Shown: positions 17,201 to 26,201, numbered from the stretch's first letter. The stretch is DNA of 64,000 bases from an uncultured Ignavibacteria bacterium (GCA_937974175.1 CALJIG010000043.1:1-64000), one strand, 5' to 3'. Translations and numbers: made by a program. The notes: generated from the sequence alone by a model not told the origin.

Positions 17201-19365
17201 ACAAGCTTGTCAGGGTCAATCTGCACTGTGAGAAATTTTTCTTCCGGTATTATAAGAATATTTTTTTCTTCAGTGTACAATGTCCCTGCAGATACGTACG
17301 CTACACTTATTTTAAAATTAGTGCTGTACTTATCTGTAATCGGAATTTCAAATCTTTCGGTCTTTCCAACAAATCTTTTTGTCTGATAAGAAATTATATT
17401 ATCATCTTCAGTTGTAATCAATACATTTACATCGGGTACAGTCGTGAATACAACTGCATTACAAATTTCTCCTACTTTATAATTATCTTTATCGGTCAAA
17501 ATCTGTACTGCACCTGATTCGTTATTATACCAGGAATAATCTCCGTCAGAAACATAGAAGTAAGTTGTAGTAGTTATTATATTCGAGCGGTCATCGATTG
17601 ATTTCACTTCAGCAATATAATATCCATTTTGAGCCTCTGAGGGTAATGTATACTCAACAATTCCTTTTCCATCAGATTTTGTTTCACCTTTTACATTTCC
17701 GATATACAGCTTGTTTGATTCTTTATAATCTCTGGTCCAGTCTTGTCTGTAAATAGTAATTTCAAAATTTGTTTTAATCGGCTTGCTTGCAAAATCTTCG
17801 GCGTTAACGGTAAAGTTCACTTTATCATTTTTCTTATACCAGTATTTATCTGTGTTTGCAGTTAGTGTGTATCCCCCGCGTGTTACAAAAGCAGTTGTTG
17901 TTCCGTTAATTTGCCTGCGTGATTTATCTGTTACCTTTGCCTGCACAATGTATCTGTAATCAGTTTCTTGTTCCCCGTACCAGTATCTGTAATAATTATC
18001 CTGATTATTTTTTTGTATAAAATCTTCTTTAATGGTGTACTCAAAATCAAATTTACCGTCTTTTGTTAGCTTGCCTGTTCCCGAGTAAATCATTTCCGAG
18101 CCGCTGTAATTTTCTTCCTGCTCAGCATAAAAATCTTCATACCACCATGCCCATTCAGAAAATCTCCACCATGGTTTATAATATCTTATTTTGAAAACAT
18201 TGTATTCAACTTCTGCATCAGCAACCGGACTTCCGAAATAATAATCTGCCTGCACACTTCCCTTCATTTCATCTTTGCCGTAGTACTGAGATTTATCCAG
18301 ATTAACGGTTACTTTATATTCAGGTTTTTTATATTGCTCAACTTCAAATTTTGCAGTGTAAACATGCTTCTCATCAAGCTGAGTTTGGATATAATAAGTT
18401 CCAAGCGCTCCTTCATCTTCAATTTTAAAACTTCCGTTATAACTTCCATCCTCGTTCGTCTTCATTAACTGCTTGAAGACTTCTGCATTCTTTGAATCTT
18501 TTATTATTACAGTGATGTCTCTGTTCGGTACAACTTTAAAATTATTTTCAGAGGTCTGCCTTATTGTTCCTTTAAAGTTCACCATAGAACCTGTCCTGTA
18601 AACAGGCTGCTCTGTATATGTATAAGTGTAATATTCATTGCCTGCATAACCGAAGTACATATATGCATCAGAGATAATTATATCATCTCCTGCATTGCCG
18701 ACTATCAAAGGAGTTAAGTCATCATTACCCTGCTTTACATCATTATTAATTGACTGATAAAAAAGTCCGTCAACAGTGCTTCCCTGTCCGATTTTTCTTC
18801 CGCCTAAATAAAAGCTTAAATTAGCATTTGAGATTGGTATGCCCGACTCTCTGTTCACTGTATATGCAAGCATTGAATTATTTCCTGCCTTTGAAATCAC
18901 TCCTGCGCTTGAAATAATAAATCCACAATAAGCAACTTTATTACCGGCTTTCACACGTAAAACGTAAGCACCTTTATCATAGACATTTATCTTTACATAC
19001 TCATTAATATATCTGTAGCCGTAATCACTTTTGGAAGAAAGATTTTTATTGAAGCTTGCAAACTCACTACAATAAGAAAGCAGATTTATGCTGTCTCTGC
19101 TTAATACATCAACACCATAACGCGATGCCTGCTTTGAATAAAAAGCGCCGATATCTGTTATCTTATAAATAGTGAATTCGAAGTTAACTTTTCTCGCTGA
19201 CTTTTCGTTATAATCATAAGAGTACACATAAGCCTGAATATCCTGCCCGGGTGTATAGTACATATTTGTACTTATCTGAAAGTTAATTTCTTTTTCGTCC
19301 TGTGCGTATAGGACGTTTCCGAGGAATGATAAGGCAAGGGCCAGAAATACGTAGAGAGATTTCAT
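14296..19365 (-). CDS. Giant alpha-2-macroglobulin-family protein with carboxypeptidase-regulatory and TonB-plug-like insert
   Basis: A 1689-residue exported protein (signal peptide MKSLYVFLALALSFLGNVLYA, no lipobox Cys). MG/MG2-type beta domains fill residues about 25-800. Residues about 815-900 read as a CarboxypepD_reg domain (VKGIVITSDSSAVSGATIVI...). About 895-945 resemble the start of a TonB receptor plug: VVTKEEIENSGIRGITNLV, TGVVQDERGG and SGRTNES..VVDKV. The A2M domain then opens at YWTPFAKTDENGYASV and PDNLTSWR, and a thioester-type motif GCVEQ lies at Cys1201, followed by the alpha-helical toroid and a C-terminal MG10-like domain. The plug-like stretch sits where the protease bait region lies in other macroglobulins. 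A periplasmic protease trap is the usual role; the insert makes that uncertain. ACCCCAC lies 7-13 nt before the ATG. Confidence 0.9.
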   Translation of the reverse strand: MKSLYVFLALALSFLGNVLYAQDEKEINFQISTNMYYTPGQDIQAYVYSYDYNEKSARKVNFEFTIYKITDIGAFYSKQASRYGVDVLSRDSINLLSYCSEFASFNKNLSSKSDYGYRYINEYVKINVYDKGAYVLRVKAGNKVAYCGFIISSAGVISKAGNNSMLAYTVNRESGIPISNANLSFYLGGRKIGQGSTVDGLFYQSINNDVKQGNDDLTPLIVGNAGDDIIISDAYMYFGYAGNEYYTYTYTEQPVYRTGSMVNFKGTIRQTSENNFKVVPNRDITVIIKDSKNAEVFKQLMKTNEDGSYNGSFKIEDEGALGTYYIQTQLDEKHVYTAKFEVEQYKKPEYKVTVNLDKSQYYGKDEMKGSVQADYYFGSPVADAEVEYNVFKIRYYKPWWRFSEWAWWYEDFYAEQEENYSGSEMIYSGTGKLTKDGKFDFEYTIKEDFIQKNNQDNYYRYWYGEQETDYRYIVQAKVTDKSRRQINGTTTAFVTRGGYTLTANTDKYWYKKNDKVNFTVNAEDFASKPIKTNFEITIYRQDWTRDYKESNKLYIGNVKGETKSDGKGIVEYTLPSEAQNGYYIAEVKSIDDRSNIITTTTYFYVSDGDYSWYNNESGAVQILTDKDNYKVGEICNAVVFTTVPDVNVLITTEDDNIISYQTKRFVGKTERFEIPITDKYSTNFKISVAYVSAGTLYTEEKNILIIPEEKFLTVQIDPDKLVYKPKESGEVKVKVTDKFGNAVKNADVSLGIVDESIYAIKEDKTKDIRKFFYGQKSAYVSTSFLSYNSSYGTARLMSIYERFNVKSTAESELATVKGIVITSDSSAVSGATIVIDKDFQAAVSDENGVFEFKIPKGEYTIGIYLDEKNKEDVIDLKVGMGQTIYMILNSEKQTGRVVTKEEIENSGIRGITNLVSQTTGVVQDERGGQINIQSGRTNESTIVVDKVATTKDGETKTEAPKKLKEQEKSDKNEEMVAPELRSDFKDAIYWTPFAKTDENGYASVIVVYPDNLTSWRITSRVITEDTKVGQATNTVITRKNLLVRMETPRFLQEGDLVTISTMIHNYLGTEKNVKLKFRAGNTELVGDSLREIKLGSNSEQRIDWTIKVNNPYGAAKLYAEALTNEESDAVEMSVPLQPRGLQMMVPTVADFDDLYKNEVKQVYIPGGTDMRSVTMKFTVAPSLASTMLSALDELAGYPYGCVEQTMSRFLPTVVVAGAFKDLNAPISESLQKDLPKMVEAGVNRLYGFQHSDGGWGWWTNDGSNNFMSAYVIYGYKMAKDANYTVKENVFKKGVNFIKSKVAGETDATTKAYMLYVISLVDNKDKDKMVKEIEKVLSYSEVNDYARSLCALALKNFGEISRAEGVLAILEQNVKSAGEGASYWEGKTWHYNWQDDKVQTTAMALKAFVNIKGSSELKDKIIRWLMMQRQGTSWRNTQETAWIIYAMVDYLKTSNELNPDYSVNVFVNGKQYFTKQMTRDDVFKKDELVKIDGSALQQGNNEIKIEKSGNGKVYFSSNTFYYTNDMDARENGFRVEREYFKLEKYSAYNEEKITYRKKYFDGLLKSGDEVLVKLKVYSKDENLQYFMLEDPIPAGCEVIKDDWAYQIEGEKDYIGYDYYWWRWSYADKDIRDNRVTFFNTYMYGKDSEYSYIMRAQIPGEYTVNPSRGSLMYYTDVNGNAEGFKLRIEDK

Positions 19366-19529
19366 GATTTGTGGGGTAAAGATTTATAAAAATTGTTTAT
19401 TATAATTGCTAAAACTTATGAAAACTTTTTAATATGAATTTAAGCCTTCTGATTTTTATATTCCATAAGTCAGTAAAAGTTCCACAAAGTGTCTATTTTT
19501 TTATACAACGCTAAAACAAACTGTAAATA

Positions 19530-20231
19530 ATGTTATCAGATTTAATACAATCGCCGTTTCTTGGGTTTTCAGAAGAGTCAGTAAAATTTTTAAAATCTCT
19601 TCAAAATAAAAAGAACAATAAAAAAGAATGGTTTGAAAAATACAGGGAAGAATATGATACCTATCTTAGAGAGCCGATGAAGAATTTAATTGATACTCTT
19701 GCGCCTGAACTTGCCAAGATAGATAAAGATATCGTTATTAATTATAAATCGATATTCAGAATTAACCGCGACCTTAGGTTTTCAAAAGATAAGACTCCGT
19801 ACAAAACTCACTATGCTGCAGCTTTTTGTTTCGAGAGAATCAAAAAAGCTGAGCTGCCCCATGTATATTTTCATCTGGAACCCGCCGAACTTATTATTGC
19901 CGCAGGGCAATACAGCATGGATCCTGTTAATCTGAAAAAAATAAGGTATAAAATTTATTCTGAGTTCGATGAATACTTATCTATAATAGAAGATAAAAAT
20001 TTTAAAAAATTATACGGGGAAGTTGCCGGAGTTAAACAGGCAAGACCTTCAAAAGACTATGCAGAAGTTACTGATAAAAAACTTGAAGAGATTTTAAAGA
20101 TGAAGCAGTTTTATGTTTTTAAATCATACAAGCCTGAACTTGCATTTGAAACATCTTTTGTTGATTTAATTTTGCAGCACGCAAAAGTCAGTCATGATTT
20201 CGTGAAGTTTTTATGGGAAGCAATGAAATAG
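19530..20231 (+). CDS. DUF2461 / TIGR02453 family protein
   Basis: A 233-residue protein with the recognisable DUF2461 sequence. Its segments are an opening F-x-E-x-S-x-x-F-L-x-x-L-x-x-N-N-x-x-E-W-F, then IFRINRDLRFSKDKTPYKTH, then VYFHLEP and GQYSMDP. The biochemical function of this widespread family is not established. It is cytoplasmic, with no signal or membrane helix. It is transcribed away from the macroglobulin gene, from a 164-nt divergent intergenic region, and is followed by a word-type hairpin, so it is probably monocistronic. Confidence 0.88.
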   Translation: MLSDLIQSPFLGFSEESVKFLKSLQNKKNNKKEWFEKYREEYDTYLREPMKNLIDTLAPELAKIDKDIVINYKSIFRINRDLRFSKDKTPYKTHYAAAFCFERIKKAELPHVYFHLEPAELIIAAGQYSMDPVNLKKIRYKIYSEFDEYLSIIEDKNFKKLYGEVAGVKQARPSKDYAEVTDKKLEEILKMKQFYVFKSYKPELAFETSFVDLILQHAKVSHDFVKFLWEAMK

Positions 20232-20234
20232 TTT

Positions 20235-20405
20235 GAATCACTGATTCCACTGATTTTTACTGATTGAACGGAATAGTGAATACTAATTCAAATATCCAAG
20301 TATGTCTTAATTTATTTATTCAGTAATGTTTAGAATTTCATTTAAATCAATTTTAATCAAAACAATCAGTGATTAAAAATTCATCAGCGAAATCAGCGAT
20401 TAAAA
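20235..20405. repeat. Long word-type inverted repeat (ATCAGTGATT)
   Basis: Left arm 20235-20266 and right arm about 20363-20405 are imperfect inverted copies built from ATCACTGATT / AATCAGTGATT words, separated by about 95 nt of ordinary AT-rich sequence. It fills most of the gap between the DUF2461 gene and nhaA. Confidence 0.65.
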
Positions 20406-20430
20406 TCTTTATATTATACAATTTCAAAGA

Positions 20431-21759
20431 ATGGAATCAGGAAATCTTCCTAAAGTAGTAAAGAATGCTCCGATAGATACTTTAACCAGACCTTTCAGAA
20501 GGTTCATGCAGATTGAGGCATCGAGCGGTATAGTTTTAATCTTCATTACTATCATTGCTCTTATACTCGCCAATACAGGCTACAAAGATTTTTATCTTCA
20601 TTTGCTTGAGACAAAAATTATTGTTGGATTTGGAGATTTCATTCTCAACAAAGAGATAAGCCATTGGATTAATGACGGACTGATGGCAATATTTTTCTTT
20701 CTTGTCGGGCTCGAGATAAAAAGAGAAATGCTTTCCGGCGAGCTTTCCTCATTAAAGAAAGCTTCCTTCCCTATCTTTGCAGCACTCGGTGGAATGATTT
20801 TTCCTGCATTAATTTACGTTGCTCTTAATCTTGGACATGAATATGAAATGAAGGGCTGGGGGATTCCTATGGCGACTGATATTGCATTCTCGCTGGGAAT
20901 TTTATCTCTGCTCGGTAACCGCGTACCAATTTCATTGAAAATCTTTCTGACTGCATTTGCAATTGTAGATGATCTGGGTGCAGTAATAGTTATAGCAGTT
21001 TTTTACACGGCTAATCTATCGCTTATAAGTTTAGCAATCGGATTCGGAATTTTATTGTTAATGTTCCTCTGCAATTTTCTTCATGTCAGGCATCCTGCTG
21101 TTTATCTTATACTCGGGATTTTTCTCTGGCTAGCGTTATTGAAATCAGGTGTGCATGCAACTATAGCCGGAGTGCTGGCTGCTCTTACTATTCCTACCAA
21201 AGCAAAAATAGATGTGAAAAGTTTTGTAGAGAAATCGAAAAGTATAATAAACACAATAGAAGATAAAAGGACCTCGCAGGAAGATATTACTAATAACATC
21301 AGTGAGCTTGAAGATAAAAGTGAAAAGGTGCTGCCGCTCTCTAACAGATTCGAACATGACTTACACTTGTGGGTGGCATTTTTGATAATGCCTATATTTG
21401 CATTTGCTAATGCCGGTGTTACTTTGGAACAGAATATATTAACTGCAGTTACAAACAAAGTAACGCTGGGAATTATATTGGGTCTTTTCGTAGGTAAACA
21501 AATCGGTATAACTTTATTCTGCTGGCTTGCAGTGAAAACTAAAATTGCAGATTTGCCGGAGGGCACTAACTGGAAAATGATTTACGGAGCAGCTTTACTG
21601 GGCGGAGTAGGATTTACAATGTCTCTGTTTATTTCATCGCTGGCATTTGCAAATCCTGAAGTTGTAGCAAACTCTAAGATAGGAATTTTATGCGCCTCTT
21701 TAATATCAGCCTTTACAGGATATTTTATTTTGAAAAGAAGTTTAATTCACCAATCATAA
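20431..21759 (+). CDS. nhaA: Na+/H+ antiporter NhaA
   Basis: A polytopic inner-membrane antiporter exchanging Na+ for H+ to control pH and sodium. Diagnostic segments are HWINDGLMAIFFFLVGLEIK, MATDIAFSLGILSLLGNRVP (the ATDIAF Asp corresponds to E. coli Asp133) and AFAIVDDLGAV (the Asp pair corresponding to 163/164). LLGGVGFTMSLFIS lies near the end. At 442 residues it is longer than the E. coli protein because of a charged cytoplasmic loop at about residues 255-305. It starts a tightly packed run: the next gene begins 3 nt past its stop. Confidence 0.95.
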   Translation: MESGNLPKVVKNAPIDTLTRPFRRFMQIEASSGIVLIFITIIALILANTGYKDFYLHLLETKIIVGFGDFILNKEISHWINDGLMAIFFFLVGLEIKREMLSGELSSLKKASFPIFAALGGMIFPALIYVALNLGHEYEMKGWGIPMATDIAFSLGILSLLGNRVPISLKIFLTAFAIVDDLGAVIVIAVFYTANLSLISLAIGFGILLLMFLCNFLHVRHPAVYLILGIFLWLALLKSGVHATIAGVLAALTIPTKAKIDVKSFVEKSKSIINTIEDKRTSQEDITNNISELEDKSEKVLPLSNRFEHDLHLWVAFLIMPIFAFANAGVTLEQNILTAVTNKVTLGIILGLFVGKQIGITLFCWLAVKTKIADLPEGTNWKMIYGAALLGGVGFTMSLFISSLAFANPEVVANSKIGILCASLISAFTGYFILKRSLIHQS

Positions 21760-21761
21760 GT

Positions 21762-22493
21762 ATGAAAAAGATATTTTTAATTCTTGTATTAACTTTAATT
21801 TCCAGAACGTCATTCGGACAGTATTATTTCGCTGACGGCAATCCTCCGAATTTAAAGATAACATATACAACAACGACAGGATTGCAAAATTCTGCTGAAA
21901 CTATTTTTTTATCCAGAGACAGTTGCTACTATGAAACTATTTACCAGGATATCTCGAACAGATTTACTTTTTTCATAACATCTAAAAATATGGATGAGAT
22001 GTATGAAATTCTCAAAAAATATGAAGTCAGTTTAATAGCATCGAAACAACTGGAACGAGCTGCCCCGGAACGAGCAGGTGATAACTTGCTGCTTCAATGG
22101 GGTGAATTTTCGTCAATCGTAATTAACAACTCGGGAAATTTTATTTTACAAGATAAATGGCTCAATAACTGGAAAAAGATTTTAAAAAACATACGCAAGT
22201 TTGTAAAAGTAGAAATAGATAACAGAAGCAGGAATTTCACAGTCAGATTAGATGAAAGTTTTTCCGATAAAAAACTAGCAATGTATCTGAACAATGAATT
22301 TTTATATGATAATACAATTCCGGCGGTTACAGCTGAAGGTTTTACTATTACTCTGGCTGCTGTTCCGGGTCAGTACTATTTAAAAACCGTTATTTCTGAA
22401 ATTGGAGCATCACAAGAATTTAAAGTTGATTTAATCGAAGGAACTGAACTGAAATTATCTTTAAAAGGAAACACTATAGAACTGATTAATTGA
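21762..22493 (+). CDS. Exported protein of unknown function
   Basis: A start at the ATG at 21762, 3 nt past the nhaA stop, gives the signal peptide MKKIFLILVLTLISRTSFG; the longer frame from 21690 would overlap nhaA and has no signal. The mature part (about 224 residues) is mixed alpha/beta, with a basic segment LNNWKKILKNIRKFVKVEID in the middle and a beta-rich end that resembles a small Ig-like fold. I do not recognise a family. Its TGA overlaps the TTG start of truA, so it is translationally coupled between nhaA and truA. Periplasmic location inferred. Confidence 0.75.
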   Translation: MKKIFLILVLTLISRTSFGQYYFADGNPPNLKITYTTTTGLQNSAETIFLSRDSCYYETIYQDISNRFTFFITSKNMDEMYEILKKYEVSLIASKQLERAAPERAGDNLLLQWGEFSSIVINNSGNFILQDKWLNNWKKILKNIRKFVKVEIDNRSRNFTVRLDESFSDKKLAMYLNNEFLYDNTIPAVTAEGFTITLAAVPGQYYLKTVISEIGASQEFKVDLIEGTELKLSLKGNTIELIN

Positions 22494-23236
22494 AAAAATA
22501 TAAATTTTACATCGAGTACGACGGAACAGGATACTCAGGCTGGCAGAAACAAAAAAATGCAAAGTCCATACAGGAAACAATTTCGAATATCATTATAGAT
22601 ATTTTCAAAAGCGGAAGAGGGCAGAATAAATTCATCGATTTTCAGGGCTCGGGCAGGACTGATGCCGGAGTCCATGCTTATCAGCAAATTGCGCACTTAG
22701 AATGTGAGACTATGCTTGCGCCTGAAATTCTTAAAATGAAAATTAACGATGCGCTCCCTGCTCCGATTAACATACTTGAGATTGAAAAAACTGATGAGAG
22801 GTTTCATGCGCGGCACTCGGCGAAATCAAGGCAATATGTTTACAGAATTTCAAAAAGAAGAAATGCCTTTGAAAAAAAATATTGCTGGTGGATAAAGGAC
22901 AGACTTGATGTAAATGCTATGAGCAAAGCCGCAGAGGAAATGATTGGGATGCATGATTTTATTTCCTTCTCTGAAAAAGCTAAGGAAGATAAATCGACAA
23001 AGTGTTTAGTTGAAAAACTTGAGATTACTCAGGATGAAAATTTTATTTACATTCGGATAAAGGCATCGCATTTCCTATGGAAAATGGTTCGGCGGATTGT
23101 AGGAACGTTAGTTGAGGTTGGCAGAGGTAATAAAAATGCAAAAGATATTAAAAATTATTTGTTGAACCCAAGTACAGAACCTGCATTATTCACTGCTCCC
23201 CCGTCAGGTTTATTTTTAGAAAAGATATTTTATTAA
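22490..23236 (+). CDS. truA: tRNA pseudouridine(38-40) synthase TruA
   Basis: Isomerises uridines 38-40 of the tRNA anticodon arm to pseudouridine. The opening YKFYIEYDGTGYSGWQKQ is typical, and the catalytic Asp lies in SGRTDAGVHA. Later motifs include ERFHARHSAKSRQYVYRI and the tRNA-binding FLWKMVRRIVGTLVEVG. Normal length for the family (248). The start codon is TTG, overlapping the upstream TGA as TTGA; no ATG lies close enough to give the conserved N-terminus. Confidence 0.95.
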   Translation: MKKYKFYIEYDGTGYSGWQKQKNAKSIQETISNIIIDIFKSGRGQNKFIDFQGSGRTDAGVHAYQQIAHLECETMLAPEILKMKINDALPAPINILEIEKTDERFHARHSAKSRQYVYRISKRRNAFEKKYCWWIKDRLDVNAMSKAAEEMIGMHDFISFSEKAKEDKSTKCLVEKLEITQDENFIYIRIKASHFLWKMVRRIVGTLVEVGRGNKNAKDIKNYLLNPSTEPALFTAPPSGLFLEKIFY

Positions 23237-23242
23237 AACAAC

Positions 23243-24166
23243 GTGTCAAAAAAAGTAGTTATTGCAGGGGCAACGGGATTAATCGGAAAACATTTAAGTA
23301 TGCACCTTGCGGCGCTTGGATATGAAATTAAAGCTCTTGTAAGAAATCCTGAAAAGGCATTTGATTCTTTGAAACATTATAATATCGAGCTGATCGAGTG
23401 GGATATTAAGATGAGTCCGGATGAAGTTGCTGCAGATTTAGAAGGCTGGGATTGTGTGATAAACCTTGCCGGAGCTTCTGTCGGCGGCAAACGATGGAAT
23501 GATGAAGTAAAAAAAGAATTATATGATTCCCGCATAGACTCAACAAGGCAATTAGTAAATGCAATTCAAATTTGTTCGGATAAACCTAAGACACTTATTA
23601 CTGCATGCGGTGTCGGAATTTATGGTTTCAGAGGTGATGAGAATATTACAGAAGAATCCTCATTCGGAGATGACTTTCTTGCAAAGCTATGCATCGACTG
23701 GGAAAATGAAGCTTTTAAAGCAGAAAAGAATTGCAGAGTTGTAAGCATGAGAACCGGCGTGGTTCTTGATAAAAATGAAGGTGCATTAAAGGAATTAATG
23801 ATGCCTTTTAAATTTTATGCCGGAGGATGGCTTGGTAATGGCAGGCAGTGGTTTCCCTGGATTCATATAAAAGATATAATTGAAATTTATAAATATTCCA
23901 TTGATAACGATAGCATAAGCGGACCTATAAATGCTGATGCTCCGGAAGTAGTCCGCAACAAAGAATTCTGCAAAGAACTTGGCAAAGCTATGCATCGTCC
24001 CTGTCTTTTTCCTGTTCCCGGTTTTGCTTTGAAAATTATAGTTGGTGAATTTGCCGAAACACTGCTTAACGGTCAAAAGGTAATTCCGGAAAAATTAGAA
24101 AATTTGAATTTCCCTTTCCGATTTAAAAAACTAAATTCCGCATTAGAAGATTTACTTCAATTTTAA
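23243..24166 (+). CDS. TIGR01777-family epimerase-like SDR (YfcH type)
   Basis: An NAD(P)-binding Rossmann protein with an opening GATGLIGKHL, the internal NLAGASVGGKRW and a C-terminal DUF1731-like portion containing PVPGFALKIIVGEFAETLL. These are the marks of the TIGR01777/YfcH branch of extended SDRs, whose substrate is not established. The start is GTG at 23243, six nt after the truA stop; no ATG is near the conserved Rossmann opening. Cytoplasmic. It is the middle of the truA-to-kinase run. Confidence 0.9.
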   Translation: MSKKVVIAGATGLIGKHLSMHLAALGYEIKALVRNPEKAFDSLKHYNIELIEWDIKMSPDEVAADLEGWDCVINLAGASVGGKRWNDEVKKELYDSRIDSTRQLVNAIQICSDKPKTLITACGVGIYGFRGDENITEESSFGDDFLAKLCIDWENEAFKAEKNCRVVSMRTGVVLDKNEGALKELMMPFKFYAGGWLGNGRQWFPWIHIKDIIEIYKYSIDNDSISGPINADAPEVVRNKEFCKELGKAMHRPCLFPVPGFALKIIVGEFAETLLNGQKVIPEKLENLNFPFRFKKLNSALEDLLQF

Positions 24167-24168
24167 AG

Positions 24169-25170
24169 ATGTCTTACCAAAGCGAAATTATAACATATCA
24201 GTTTCAGGAGTTATTCTATAATCATTTTGATAAATCAATTGATAAAATTGAAAGATTAAAAGCTGATGCTTCCAATAGAAAAATATACCGTCTAATTTCC
24301 GGTTATACTTCCTGTGTTGCAGTCTGGAACGAAAATGTACCCGAGAACCGGGCATTTGTAGAATTCTCAAAAGGATTCAAGAGAGGCGGCTTGAACGTCC
24401 CGCAAATATATAATGAGTCATGTGACTACAAATTTTATTTGTTGGAAGATTTGGGGGATACCACTCTGTTTAAAGCAAAAGAGGGTTTTAAAGACCAAGG
24501 CTTAACATCCATATATTATTATCAATTAGCCTTAAAGCATTTAAAGGAATTTCAGTATGAAGGATTAAATCATATTGACCTGGATTTATGTTATGAGACT
24601 AAACAATTTGATATTCAGCAGATGATGATGGATGAAGAAAAATTTTCAAATTACTATGTTTCACAATTTGATGAACCTGGAAAATACTATAAAATACTGA
24701 ACCAGGCTTTTGAATATTTGAATTCAGAACTTGTAAAAGCGGATACAAATTTTTTTATGTTCAGAGATTTTCAACCCAGAAATATTATGTTGAAAAATGA
24801 CTCGTTATATTTCATTGATTATCAATCAGGGCGCAAAGGCCCGCTTCATTACGATTTAGCATCTTTCTTATATTCCGGAAGCATTGAACTGACTGATGAA
24901 GAAAGAGAATTTCTTTTAAAGTCATATCTTAACGACATTAAATATAAGACAGATAAAAAAGAGTTTATGAAGCTTTTTAAGTTCTTTATACTGATAAGGT
25001 TAATTCAGGTTTTAGGAAGCTACGGCTATTCATTCCATAAGAACAAAGAAAAGAAATATCTGGATAAAATACAAAAAGCCCTTGCAAACATGAAATCATT
25101 GCTCGGGCAATTTGATGATAAAATTATTGATGAATTTATATATAAGTTGACTGAAAGACTTAACTACTGA
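24169..25170 (+). CDS. APH-fold kinase (COG3178, AmgK-like)
   Basis: A 333-residue aminoglycoside-phosphotransferase-fold kinase of the COG3178 type, which includes the cell-wall amino-sugar kinase AmgK. Visible motifs are DASNRKIYRL (nucleotide-loop region), LLEDLGD, the catalytic loop FRDFQPRNIM and the metal-binding FIDYQSGRKGPLHYDLASFL. In most relatives the catalytic loop begins HRDF; here the His is Phe, but the catalytic Asp and the Asn remain. It begins 3 nt after the SDR stop. A sugar kinase role in murein recycling is a family-based inference; no partner uridylyltransferase is adjacent. Confidence 0.82.
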   Translation: MSYQSEIITYQFQELFYNHFDKSIDKIERLKADASNRKIYRLISGYTSCVAVWNENVPENRAFVEFSKGFKRGGLNVPQIYNESCDYKFYLLEDLGDTTLFKAKEGFKDQGLTSIYYYQLALKHLKEFQYEGLNHIDLDLCYETKQFDIQQMMMDEEKFSNYYVSQFDEPGKYYKILNQAFEYLNSELVKADTNFFMFRDFQPRNIMLKNDSLYFIDYQSGRKGPLHYDLASFLYSGSIELTDEEREFLLKSYLNDIKYKTDKKEFMKLFKFFILIRLIQVLGSYGYSFHKNKEKKYLDKIQKALANMKSLLGQFDDKIIDEFIYKLTERLNY

Positions 25171-25172
25171 AA

Positions 25173-26201
25173 CTATTCCGTTCGTGAAGCTGATGGCTCC
25201 AGAGCATTTTTAACAAATTTTGTTTTCCCGGTGCCGTCTGAATTCATAATGTATATCCAGCTTGTTACTACCGGCTCCATATCGGCAGGGTCTGAGCTTT
25301 TTGAAAGGTCAGATTTTGTATAAGCTGAAACAAGAATATGTTTACCGTCGCTTAAAGGAAACGGGTCATAAGTAGAAATATTTTTATCGCTTAAATTCTT
25401 TAGAGTTTTGGTTTTGATATCATAAACAAAGACATTTGAAATTGGCTCGCGTGATGCATCAAAAAAATCTTCCGTATCGGCATCGAACAATATTGCATCC
25501 TTATTATTAATAAAATATCCTTTATTACCGCTTGAAAAATAAATTGCCTTATCACCTGTAATTTCTTTCAAAGAAATTGTTCTGACAATGTTTCCCTTCA
25601 AATCAAATTCAATAAAATTCTGCATATCCTGACAAAGAATTGAATTCCCATCGGATGAAAAAGTAGGACTGAATAAATCGGTTTTGTACCTATCAGAAAG
25701 AATCTTAAATCCGGTATCGTCAAGATTTACTAGAGCAATATTCCATTTCTTCCCGGAGAAATTGCAAAATACTATAGACTTCCCATCCGGAGAAAAATTA
25801 GCGTCAAAGCTTTGCTTTCCGGTTACTGAACTCAAAACCTTAGTTGTTTTACTTTGAACATCAAATACTGTTATGCTTCTGGTGCCATCCTGATTGTTTT
25901 TTGTAGTTACAACTTTAGAACCGTCAGGCGAAATAACATTATCGTGGCCGTTAAATAAAAATTTCTCCCCACTGAGATCTGAATTAATAATATTGATTCC
26001 GCCTTCTCTCTCAAAAGTTATTTTAAACTTTGGCAAATCGGATAGTTTCAGAGTTGAACTATCTTTAGTAGATAGTTGCGTAGAATCAGATTTAACTTTC
26101 ATATCCCCTGATTTACTCCCTGTTCCCTGAGATTGATTGTTCTGACCGCACCCGAAAAAAATCAATAACGATAGAGCTAAAAAACAGAATTTATTTTTCA
26201 T
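25173..26201 (-). CDS. WD40-like (PD40/TolB-type) beta-propeller lipoprotein
   Basis: The ATG at 26201 is preferred to the GTG at 26204. A lipoprotein signal MKNKFCFLALSLLIFFGCG has its lipobox Cys at about residue 18. The mature part holds PD40-type blades, for example NFSPDGKSIVF, TFSSDGNSILC and LSDGKHILV, as in TolB-like propellers that read envelope state. The stretch just after the Cys is low-complexity Ser/Asn/Lys, a normal lipoprotein tether. The start overlaps the end of the PPK2 gene by 11 nt, so the two are probably co-transcribed. Function unknown. Its stop lies back to back with the kinase gene. Confidence 0.85.
   Translation of the reverse strand: MKNKFCFLALSLLIFFGCGQNNQSQGTGSKSGDMKVKSDSTQLSTKDSSTLKLSDLPKFKITFEREGGINIINSDLSGEKFLFNGHDNVISPDGSKVVTTKNNQDGTRSITVFDVQSKTTKVLSSVTGKQSFDANFSPDGKSIVFCNFSGKKWNIALVNLDDTGFKILSDRYKTDLFSPTFSSDGNSILCQDMQNFIEFDLKGNIVRTISLKEITGDKAIYFSSGNKGYFINNKDAILFDADTEDFFDASREPISNVFVYDIKTKTLKNLSDKNISTYDPFPLSDGKHILVSAYTKSDLSKSSDPADMEPVVTSWIYIMNSDGTGKTKFVKNALEPSASRTE

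Noticed and set aside
21102..21566. Long minus-strand frame inside nhaA
   Set aside because: It lies entirely within the conserved nhaA coding sequence in an antisense frame; its translation shows no domain or signal.
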